A DNA stretch of 64,000 nucleotides from contig NZ_BLAE01000020.1 of assembly GCF_009687865.1 (NCBI RefSeq), positions 1-64,000 on the forward strand, read 5' to 3'. This document shows, one piece after another, positions 25,409-31,924 of this stretch (position 1 is the stretch's first letter; the number at the start of each line of letters is the position of its first letter). The position numbers were made by a program, and so were the translations under genes. The stretch comes from Acrocarpospora macrocephala (GTDB lineage: Bacteria; Actinomycetota; Actinomycetes; Streptosporangiales; Streptosporangiaceae). Under the pieces are notes generated by a model. The model was not told where the DNA came from and ran no database searches. It was given only the letters and a program-made list of their open reading frames with translations.

Positions 25409-25501
25409 TTAGAAAGTCGTGATCTGGACAGCCGCGGCGGCGAGTCCCCTGGTCGGCGGCTATGCGGCTGTCTATGGGACGGGTTTCTGGTTAATAGAAG
25501 T

Positions 25502-25530
25502 GGCGCTGGCCCAGAAAGCGGGCCAGCGCC
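25502..25530. terminator. Bidirectional hairpin terminator between the glycosyltransferase and rmlB
   Basis: A perfect 11-bp inverted repeat, GGCGCTGGCCC and GGGCCAGCGCC, surrounds a 7-nt loop (25513-25519). It lies in the 134 bp between two converging genes. There is no T-tract, as is usual for high-GC actinomycete terminators. Confidence 0.8.
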
Positions 25531-25542
25531 CTGGTCCCACCA

Positions 25543-26508
25543 CTACACGTCAATGGATTCCCACCAGGATCGGTTCTCCTGGTACCAGGTGAAGACGTCC
25601 TCAAGACCTTCCTTGAAATCGATCACGGGTTCGAACCCGATCTCCTCGGTGATCTTCCTGTGGTCGAGCGAGTACCGGGGGTCCTGAGCCGGCCGGTCTG
25701 GCACATTGCGGACGCGGTCCCAGCCGGCCCCGGCCAGTTCGAGCAGCAGGCCGGTCAGCTCACGGTTGGTGAGCTCCGTTCCGCCGCCGATGTTGTAGAT
25801 CTCGCCGGCGCGGCCCTTGTCAAAGACCAGGGAAACGGCGCGGCAGTGGTCGTCGACGTGCAGCCATTCGCGGATGGCGCTGCCATCGCCGTGCAGTGGG
25901 AGGTCACGCCCCTGGAGCAGGCGGGTGACGAAGCCGGGGATGATCTTCTCAGGATGCTGACGGGGTCCATAGTTGTTGGAGCATCGGGTGATCGACAAGT
26001 CCAGGCCGTGCAGGCGCCAGTGCGCTCGGGCGAGGCAATCGCTGGCCGCCTTCGACGCCGAGTAGATGTTGTTGGGCTCGACCGGAAACTGTTCCGTCCA
26101 TGATCCGTCCTCGATCGACCCGTACACCTCGTCGGTGGACACGTGCACGACGCGCTGAATTCCACTCGTCCTGCACTGTTCGAGCAGGCGGTGGGTTCCC
26201 ATCACGTTGGCCCACACGAACGGTTCCGCGTCGTCCCCCGCCCTGTCGACGTGCGACTCGGCGGCGAAATGTACGACTCCGTCGTGTCCGGGCAGGAGAT
26301 CAGCCAGCAGCTGCCGGTCGCAGACGTCGCCGTGCACGAAGGTCAACTTCAGATGTGCCTCGGGCAGGTTGTCCCTCCGGCCGGCATAGGTCAATTTGTC
26401 CAGAACGGTGATCCGGGTGTCCTCGTGGCCGGGGTACCGACCGTCCAACATCGACCGTACGAAATGGGATCCGATGAACCCAGCTCCGCCAGTAACCAGG
26501 ATTCGCAT
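25543..26508 (-). CDS. rmlB: dTDP-glucose 4,6-dehydratase
   Basis: This protein of 321 aa is an extended short-chain dehydrogenase that converts dTDP-glucose to dTDP-4-keto-6-deoxyglucose, the entry point of deoxysugar biosynthesis. Visible features are the NAD-binding GGAGFIGSH motif at residues 7-15, the catalytic STDEVYGS segment (Thr-Asp-Glu), YSASK with Tyr149 and Lys153, the RCSNNYGPRQHPEKIIP signature and the WLHVDDHCRA motif. All are diagnostic of RmlB/StrE/TylA2 enzymes. ATG 26508 is chosen over the upstream in-frame ATG 26523 because AAGGAG (26515-26520) sits 6 nt before it. The gene is divergent from the C-methyltransferase. No glucose-1-phosphate thymidylyltransferase partner is in the window. 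Confidence 0.94.
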   Translation of the reverse strand: MRILVTGGAGFIGSHFVRSMLDGRYPGHEDTRITVLDKLTYAGRRDNLPEAHLKLTFVHGDVCDRQLLADLLPGHDGVVHFAAESHVDRAGDDAEPFVWANVMGTHRLLEQCRTSGIQRVVHVSTDEVYGSIEDGSWTEQFPVEPNNIYSASKAASDCLARAHWRLHGLDLSITRCSNNYGPRQHPEKIIPGFVTRLLQGRDLPLHGDGSAIREWLHVDDHCRAVSLVFDKGRAGEIYNIGGGTELTNRELTGLLLELAGAGWDRVRNVPDRPAQDPRYSLDHRKITEEIGFEPVIDFKEGLEDVFTWYQENRSWWESIDV

Positions 26509-26514
26509 GTGATA

Positions 26515-26520
26515 CTCCTT
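26515..26520 (-). promoter_or_regulatory. Ribosome-binding site for rmlB
   Basis: AAGGAG, 6 nt before ATG 26508; it decides against the upstream ATG 26523. Confidence 0.75.
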
Positions 26521-26763
26521 CATCCGCGTTACCTGCCTCGCCCCTGGCGGACAACTCAGGACGGAAACACGGTGTCGGCGAATGTGGCTCCCCCAGATCG
26601 AGGGGGTTCGTTCCCGCGATTGTGCCTCAGCCCGATCAGGTATTTCCCTTAGTGTTCGCGGACGTAAGCTCCGACCGCCGGTTACTCAAGGGCTTGTCGT
26701 GAGCTGCCGAAATGTCTTCCGCCAGATCGAGCGCGGTGGCCACGGCGGCCGGACACGATGGGC

Positions 26764-26770
26764 GGAGGGA
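26764..26770 (+). promoter_or_regulatory. Ribosome-binding site for the C-methyltransferase
   Basis: GGAGGGA, followed by GAGA, 10 nt before ATG 26781; it decides against the more upstream in-frame start at 26712. Confidence 0.7.
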
Positions 26771-26780
26771 GAGAACGCTG

Positions 26781-28010
26781 ATGGACACCACCAGCCGGTG
26801 CTTGGTGTGCGGGACCGACAGTCTGGAAGGGGTGGTCTCGCTCACCCCGACTCCGCCCGCCAACGCCATCGCGTCCACAGCCGAGGCGGCCCGAGCTCAG
26901 GAACGGTACCCGTTGGACCTCGTGCGCTGCGCCAGGTGCGGCCTGGTCCAGCTGGTGGACGTGGTGCCCCGATCGGTCCTGTTCGCCGACTACCGGTACG
27001 CCACGGGCGCCGCTCCCGCCCTCGTCGAACACTGCCGTGCGCTGGCCGCCGGGGTCACGGATCGACTGGGGCTGGACGCCGGGGCGAAGGTGCTCGAAAT
27101 CGGCTCGAACGACGGCACGCAACTGAGCTTCTTCGCCGAGCGCGGCATGACGGTGCTCGGTGTCGACCCGGCAGTCGAGCTGGGGACCTACGCGCAGGAG
27201 CGGGGAGTGCCGACGCTGGCCACGCATTTCGGCGTGGAGACGGTCGAGAAGATATTGAGTGAGATCGGGCCCGTTGACGCGGTGCTGGGCAGCAATGTGC
27301 TCGCCCACGTCAACGACGTGAACGGAGTCCTCCGCGCGATCCGCCTGCTCCTCAAGCCGGGCGGCCGCGCCGTCATCGAGGTCGCGCACGTCCTGCCGAT
27401 GGTCCAGCACGGTATCTTCGAGTTCGTCTACCACGAACACCTTTCGTACTTCTCCCTGCATGTGCTGGCACAGGCGGCCGCGGCGAACGGCCTCGCGGTG
27501 TTCGACGCTGAGCTCATCCCGGCCCAGGGAGGCTCCTTGCGCTGCTGGATAGGCCGCGATGACGAAGCCCGCCCCTCGACGGCCGAATTCGACCGGATCT
27601 TGCGGGCCGAGGCCGACGCGGGCGTGCCCGACGGCAGTTTTCTCGACGGCTTCGCGGACCGCGTCAACCGGGTCTGCACGACCCTCAACGACGTGCTGGC
27701 CGGTCTGTCGAAAGTCGGCGGGCGGATCTGCGGGTACGGCGCGTCGGCGCGGGCCGTCACCCTGCTCTCCCAGGCCGGAGTGGGCGGTCAGATCGCGTGG
27801 ATCGTCGACGACAACCCGCGCAAGGTGGGCAAGTTCACGCCGGGCGACGGTATCCCCATCGTGAGCTCCGAGCGGTTGACCGCGGACGCGGCCGACTACT
27901 GTGTGCTGTTCGCCTGGAACTTCGAGTCCAGCATCCGCGCCCGGTCTGCGGCGTTCACGGCATCCGGCGGCGCGTTCGTCGTGCCGTTCCCGGAGCTGTC
28001 CATCAGGTGA
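26781..28010 (+). CDS. NDP-sugar C-methyltransferase (TylCIII/NovU/TcaB9-type)
   Basis: This SAM-dependent enzyme of 409 aa should add a methyl branch to a keto-deoxysugar, usually at C3 (C5 in some relatives). It has the three-part layout of the family: an N-terminal zinc site (Cys7-x-x-Cys10, then a second Cys pair in RCARCGL), a central SAM-binding motif VLEIGSNDG near residue 109, and the motif YHEHLSYFS with Glu219-His220 matching the catalytic pair of TcaB9. A C-terminal domain carries GYGASARAV. ATG 26781 is chosen because GGAGGGA (26764-26770) lies upstream and the zinc motif starts six codons in; the frame is open to 26712 but that extension has no family likeness. Together with the aminotransferase it suggests a branched amino sugar. 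Confidence 0.92.
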   Translation: MDTTSRCLVCGTDSLEGVVSLTPTPPANAIASTAEAARAQERYPLDLVRCARCGLVQLVDVVPRSVLFADYRYATGAAPALVEHCRALAAGVTDRLGLDAGAKVLEIGSNDGTQLSFFAERGMTVLGVDPAVELGTYAQERGVPTLATHFGVETVEKILSEIGPVDAVLGSNVLAHVNDVNGVLRAIRLLLKPGGRAVIEVAHVLPMVQHGIFEFVYHEHLSYFSLHVLAQAAAANGLAVFDAELIPAQGGSLRCWIGRDDEARPSTAEFDRILRAEADAGVPDGSFLDGFADRVNRVCTTLNDVLAGLSKVGGRICGYGASARAVTLLSQAGVGGQIAWIVDDNPRKVGKFTPGDGIPIVSSERLTADAADYCVLFAWNFESSIRARSAAFTASGGAFVVPFPELSIR

Positions 28011-28011
28011 T

Positions 28012-28113
28012 GTGACGGACGCGGCGCGGCACGCCGACCTCGGCCTGGTGGCAGGCGATGTCCGTGACCGCGCCCGAATCCGGGAAACAGTCGCCGCCGG
28101 GCGCTTCGACGCG
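28012..28113 (+). pseudogene. Possible relic of a nucleotide-sugar epimerase/dehydratase (extended SDR)
   Basis: Directly behind the C-methyltransferase stop, one frame reads as 33 residues whose middle (LVAGDVRDRARIRETVAAG, ending GRFD) resembles the strand, GD-hRD and helix region that precedes the 'HxAA' motif of GalE/RmlB-type enzymes. The likeness starts abruptly, lacks the N-terminal GxxGxxG fold and stops before the catalytic part, after which the frame runs into the thioesterase gene on the other strand. It is best read as the remains of a deleted sugar epimerase or ketoreductase gene. A chance resemblance in GC-rich DNA cannot be excluded. Confidence 0.4.
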
Positions 28114-28147
28114 TCACGCGGCCGCCGGCGGCAGGACTGGTCGCTCG

Positions 28148-28900
28148 TTACGCCCCGAGTGCCTGAGCGATCTCTTCGTTCACCGCCTGCTGATGCCGGG
28201 TGAGGAAGAAGTGCCCGCCAGCGAACACCCTGATGCGGAAGTGCCCTTCGGTGTGCCGACGCCAGGCCTCCGCCTCCTCGACCGTCGTCTTCGGGTCGGC
28301 GTCTCCGGTCAGCGCGATGATCGAGCCACGCAGGCGTTGCTCCGGATCTCCGCGGTAGGTCTCGATCGCCCGATGGTCGCCCCGAAGCGCGGGCAGCGAC
28401 ATTCGGAGGATCTCCTCGTCGCCGAGCACTCCGGCGTCCGTACCGTTCAGCAGCTTGATCTCGGCGATGATGCCGTCGTCGTCGCGCCGGTGGACCGACT
28501 CGTCCCGCTGGGTGGACGGCCCGCGGCGTCCCGAGGCGATCAACGTGTGCGGCGCGTTGACGCCCTTCCGCTCAAGCCGGGAGGCCACCTCGAAGCCGAT
28601 CACCGACCCCATGCTGTGGCCGAAGAAGACCGTCGGCTTCTCCGACAGCGCGATCAGCTCGTCGACGATTCGATCCGCCAGCAGGCCGATGTCCGTGATG
28701 CACGGCTCCCGCAGCCGATCCTGCCGCCCGGGGTACTGGATGGCCACCACATCGGTGTCCGGTGAGAATTTGGCCGAGGTCGGCAGGAAGAAGCTGGCTG
28801 ATCCGCCCGCATGAGGGAAGCACACCAGACGCCTGCCCGCCCGCGCCGCCGGGTGGTAGCGACGGATCCATGCGGTGCTGACGTCGTCTGCGGTACTCAC
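28148..28900 (-). CDS. Type II (editing) thioesterase
   Basis: This stand-alone alpha/beta hydrolase of 250 aa belongs to the RifR/TEII family. Such enzymes clear stalled or wrong acyl groups from PKS carrier proteins. Motifs in order: FPHAGGSASFF at the N-terminus (oxyanion region), GHSMG with the nucleophilic Ser near residue 95, an Asp in the TGDADP segment and GGHFFL with the catalytic His near the C-terminus. The length is normal. The start is GTG 28900, with GAAGGGA (28911-28917) 10 nt upstream. It converges with the sugar C-methyltransferase and diverges from the ABC exporter. It acts in trans and is separate from the thioesterase domain fused to pksE. Confidence 0.93.
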   Translation of the reverse strand: MSTADDVSTAWIRRYHPAARAGRRLVCFPHAGGSASFFLPTSAKFSPDTDVVAIQYPGRQDRLREPCITDIGLLADRIVDELIALSEKPTVFFGHSMGSVIGFEVASRLERKGVNAPHTLIASGRRGPSTQRDESVHRRDDDGIIAEIKLLNGTDAGVLGDEEILRMSLPALRGDHRAIETYRGDPEQRLRGSIIALTGDADPKTTVEEAEAWRRHTEGHFRIRVFAGGHFFLTRHQQAVNEEIAQALGA

Positions 28901-29061
28901 GATCTGTTGGTCCCTTCATCGCGCCGAATTCCGCTCAGACCAGTGAACCCCGGCAACGACTCGCAAAATTACTACTTCTCCGCGCACTAGAAAACTCCGA
29001 TGATTTCCCGGTTTTTCTACGTCTACTGTCCTGCTGACAATGTGCGGCAAGAGGGGTTTCC
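28901..29061. promoter_or_regulatory. Divergent promoter region between the type II thioesterase and the ABC exporter
   Basis: These 161 bp include a clearly AT-richer core (about 28965-29040), unusual for this DNA and consistent with divergent promoters. Exact -10/-35 boxes are not assigned. The exporter ribosome site GAGGGG lies at 29051-29056. Confidence 0.5.
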
Positions 29062-30042
29062 ATGATCACGACCCATGGGCTGGCACGCAGTTTCCACGTG
29101 GACGGTCGGCGGATCGACGCGGTCAAGGGTGTCGACATCGACGTGTCGCCGGGTATGGGCGTCACTTTGCTGGGCCCCAACGGAGCGGGTAAGACCACGT
29201 CCTTTCGCATGCTCACGACGCTACTCCGGCCGACCGCCGGCACCGCCACCGTCGCCGGCCACGATCTGCTGGCCGATCCGACGGGTGTACGCAGACGCAT
29301 CGGTTACGTCGCGCAGGGCGGTGGTACCTGCGGCGAGCACACGGTTCGCGAGGAGCTCGAGACGCAAGGCCAGCTGTACGGCCTGTCGAGGGCCAAAGCG
29401 CGGCGCCGCGGCGGGGAGGTGGTGGAGCAGCTTGAGCTGAACGGTCTGGAGAATCGGCTGGTCAAAACACTGTCAGGTGGGCAGCGCCGCCGTCTGGACG
29501 TCGCTCTCGGGCTGGTTCACTCGCCGCTTGTCGTGTTCCTCGACGAGCCGACAGCCGGGCTGGACCCGCAGAGCAGGGCGGCCCTGTGGAAGCGCGTGCA
29601 CATGTTGCGCACCGAGCTGGGCACCACCGTGTTCGTCACGACCCACTACCTGGAGGAGGCCGATGCCTTCTCCGACCAGGTGCTCATCATCGACCACGGG
29701 CAGATCATCGCGGAAGGTACTCCCGAGGCCCTCAAGGCGAAAGTGGCCGGGCACCGGGTCGAGATCACGGTGCCGATGGACCTGGTCCAGGCCGCGGCCG
29801 CCATCGCGGAGCGTCTCCCCCATGCGAGCAAACCCTCGGTCATAGGAGACACCGTGCGGTTTCAGGTGCCGAGGGGAGACGCCGTGATTCCCGATCTGAT
29901 CCGCGCCATGGATTTGGCGAGCATCCCCACTCTCTCGATCCAGGTCGTACAGCCGACCCTTGACGACATATTCCTCCTTCTGACGGGTCGGAGCATCCGT
30001 GAGCAGCCCAACACCGAGACGTCAACCCCCGACAGGATGTGA
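29062..30042 (+). CDS. ABC exporter ATP-binding protein (DrrA-like)
   Basis: This ATPase subunit of 326 aa probably drives export of, and self-protection against, the cluster product. It has Walker A GPNGAGKTT near residue 38, the ABC signature LSGGQRRR, Walker B VVFLDEPTAGLDP and an H-loop in TTHYLEEAD. The C-terminal extension of about 100 residues is typical of DrrA-type drug-resistance ATPases. GAGGGG (29051-29056) precedes ATG 29062. The permease gene begins 3 nt after its stop, so the two are cotranscribed and probably translationally coupled. The 161 bp upstream region is shared with the divergent type II thioesterase. Confidence 0.95.
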   Translation: MITTHGLARSFHVDGRRIDAVKGVDIDVSPGMGVTLLGPNGAGKTTSFRMLTTLLRPTAGTATVAGHDLLADPTGVRRRIGYVAQGGGTCGEHTVREELETQGQLYGLSRAKARRRGGEVVEQLELNGLENRLVKTLSGGQRRRLDVALGLVHSPLVVFLDEPTAGLDPQSRAALWKRVHMLRTELGTTVFVTTHYLEEADAFSDQVLIIDHGQIIAEGTPEALKAKVAGHRVEITVPMDLVQAAAAIAERLPHASKPSVIGDTVRFQVPRGDAVIPDLIRAMDLASIPTLSIQVVQPTLDDIFLLLTGRSIREQPNTETSTPDRM

Positions 30043-30045
30043 CCC

Positions 30046-30813
30046 ATGTTTCGCGACGCAGCGCTGATCTTCCGGGGCGAGCTGATCCTGACGCGTCGGT
30101 CCTGGGCACCCATGGCGCTTTCGATCGCCCAACCCCTGACCTGGCTGGTGCTCTTCACCCCGCTGATGGTCGGACTCATGAAGGAGACGCCAGGCTCCCC
30201 TCCCGGGGGCGCCTGGATGGTCATGACACCCGCCCTCACGATCTATCTGGTGCTCATGAACAGCGCGTTCACCGGATACAAACTCCTGGGGGACCTGAGC
30301 AACGGAGTGCTCGAGCGCATGCGGGTCACTCCGGCCAGCCGCACGGCGCTCCTGCTCGGCTACGCCATGATGACCGTGCTCCAGACAGTGATCCAGAGCA
30401 TTATGGTGTTCCTGCTGGCCTGGATACTCTTCGATCTCCCCTTAACGCTCATCGGCACACTGCTGACCCTGGGCGTCGGGGCCCTGCTCACCTTCACGCT
30501 CACGGCATGCTCGATCACCCTGGCACTGTTGGCGAAGAGCGAACCGATCTTCACCGCGATCATCAGCACGGGTCTGCTGCCGCTGACACTCCTGTCGGGC
30601 ATTCTGATGCCCATAACACCCGACCTGGCACCCCAATGGCTCTATATCCTGTCGCGGTGCAATCCGCTGACCTGGATCGCCGATCTCACCAGGGCGACCT
30701 TCACCGCTAACTACGCGTTTGAGCCGGTAGTCATCGGCGGCGGCATACTCGTGGCGATAACCGTGATGTCACTCTGGTGGGGCACCCGGACCTTCAATCG
30801 CGAGATCCTCTGA
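30046..30813 (+). CDS. ABC-2 type exporter permease (DrrB-like)
   Basis: This integral membrane protein of 255 aa should form the channel for the preceding ATPase. Several hydrophobic segments are visible and about six membrane helices are expected for ABC-2 permeases: near the N-terminus (SIAQPLTWLVLFTPLM), mid-protein (VFLLAWILFDLPLTLIG, then TLTACSITLALLA), LLPLTLLSGILMPI, and one at the C-terminus. The start lies 3 nt behind the ATPase stop. A TTA leucine codon occurs at 30442-30444, within the third hydrophobic stretch, so translation may depend on the bldA tRNA as in Streptomyces. The gene converges on the crotonase gene with 66 bp between the stops. Confidence 0.93.
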   Translation: MFRDAALIFRGELILTRRSWAPMALSIAQPLTWLVLFTPLMVGLMKETPGSPPGGAWMVMTPALTIYLVLMNSAFTGYKLLGDLSNGVLERMRVTPASRTALLLGYAMMTVLQTVIQSIMVFLLAWILFDLPLTLIGTLLTLGVGALLTFTLTACSITLALLAKSEPIFTAIISTGLLPLTLLSGILMPITPDLAPQWLYILSRCNPLTWIADLTRATFTANYAFEPVVIGGGILVAITVMSLWWGTRTFNREIL

Positions 30814-30816
30814 CCT

Positions 30817-30849
30817 CGGGCCGGCCGATGCGACAGCACCGACCGGCCG
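30817..30849. terminator. Weak hairpin between the ABC permease and the crotonase
   Basis: An imperfect inverted repeat (CGGGCCGGCCG against CCGACCGGCCG, one bulge and one mismatch) lies in the 66 bp between two converging stops. It is plausible as a terminator by position; the fold is not perfect. Confidence 0.35.
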
Positions 30850-30879
30850 ACTGGTCACCTCAGCGGGGAAAGGCGCCGA

Positions 30880-31908
30880 TCACGACGGCTCCGGTCCCCG
30901 TACCGTGACGTTCATGTCGAGCGCGGTGCCCTCGATCCATGGTTCGGGCTGGGTCAGGAACACCGAATCGCCGTCGGTGCCCTCCTGCATCTGCACCCAG
31001 CGCCGCATGGCGGCCTGGGTGGTCGGTGACGTGAAGTTCATCAATGCGGCGGTGGCCTCTTGGTTAAGACTGGCCCGAGCCGAGATGGACTGGGCGTCGT
31101 TGAAGATCCGCTTCTGCCGGGCCACCACCTTCCGCGGCCGGCTGGCGTAGCGCTCCGCCATCCGCTGGACCGTGTCCAGCAGGTCCTCGGCCGGCACCAC
31201 CCGGTTCACCAGACCCAACTCCAGGGCCTCCTGCGGTGAATAGAAACGCGCTTCGAGCATCATCTCCAAGGCTCGGGACGGCCCGACGAGCTGGGCGAGC
31301 CGTTGCCCGCCCAGGGCGGTGTTCAACCCCACCGACAGTTCGGGCAGGCCGAAGCCGGCATCACGATCGGCCGACACGCGCAGGTCGAAGAAGACCGACA
31401 TTTCCAGGCCACCGCCGCCGCACGGCCCGTTCACCGCGGCGATCCACACCGCCGGGGAGTACATCAGTCGCAGCGCCATGTGATGAAACTGGGTTATCGA
31501 GAGCAGTCCGCTCAGCGAGGAACGCGCGATCAGACGTTCACCCGCCCAGCCCGTCATGGCCCGCACACTCCGGAACAGGTTCTGGGCGACCGCATGGGAG
31601 ATCTCCGGCACGCCATCGGAGTGCTCAGAGATGCGGGCGATGTCGGCGTGCGTGATGAACCGGCCGGGCCGCGCACCGGTGACGACGACCGCGCCCACCG
31701 AATCGTCGTGCTCCACCGCCTCGACGAGCCGGATGAAGTCCCGCTGCATCGTGGTGGTCAGGTAGTTGAAGGGCGGGTCGTCCACCCGCGCCGTCAGCAC
31801 CCGGCCCGACTGCTCAAGCCGCAACGTGGACAGTTCGAGACCCGCCGCACCGCCATCCACCGGCCGGCGATCCGCCTGTTCTCTACTGGACTGAGTTGGA
31901 CGATCCAT
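30880..31908 (-). CDS. Enoyl-CoA hydratase/isomerase family protein (crotonase), free-standing
   Basis: This protein of 342 aa has a crotonase core and an N-terminal extension of about 25 residues. The oxyanion-hole motif GGGGLEM contains Glu169, and GLPELSVGLN contains Glu190; these match the two catalytic glutamates of enoyl-CoA hydratase. The family hydrates enoyl thioesters, shifts double bonds or performs related enolate chemistry. Its start is 16 nt behind the stop of pksE on the same strand, so it is almost certainly cotranscribed with the PKS genes. A GGGAG site overlaps the end of pksE, rather far (about 12 nt) from the ATG. It may act in trans on the PKS-bound or released chain, for example moving a double bond, or on precursor supply. 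Its substrate cannot be read from the sequence. Confidence 0.9.
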   Translation of the reverse strand: MDRPTQSSREQADRRPVDGGAAGLELSTLRLEQSGRVLTARVDDPPFNYLTTTMQRDFIRLVEAVEHDDSVGAVVVTGARPGRFITHADIARISEHSDGVPEISHAVAQNLFRSVRAMTGWAGERLIARSSLSGLLSITQFHHMALRLMYSPAVWIAAVNGPCGGGGLEMSVFFDLRVSADRDAGFGLPELSVGLNTALGGQRLAQLVGPSRALEMMLEARFYSPQEALELGLVNRVVPAEDLLDTVQRMAERYASRPRKVVARQKRIFNDAQSISARASLNQEATAALMNFTSPTTQAAMRRWVQMQEGTDGDSVFLTQPEPWIEGTALDMNVTVRGPEPS

Positions 31909-31924
31909 TGGTCTGAGAACTCCC

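Larger units (their letters stand above)
26509..26780. promoter_or_regulatory. Divergent intergenic region between rmlB and the C-methyltransferase
   Basis: These 272 bp hold no supported gene and should contain both promoters. A short perfect inverted repeat, CCCCC and GGGGG around a 7-nt spacer, lies at 26590-26606; it could be an operator or chance in GC-rich DNA. No promoter boxes can be assigned with confidence. Confidence 0.4.

Noticed and set aside
26590-26606. CCCCC/GGGGG inverted repeat as an operator
   Set aside because: A five-base GC repeat is expected often in this DNA; it is noted in the intergenic entry but not claimed as a site.
28018-28147. A terminator between the C-methyltransferase and the type II thioesterase
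   Set aside because: Only a 12-base GC palindrome without a loop is visible; no stable hairpin could be drawn.
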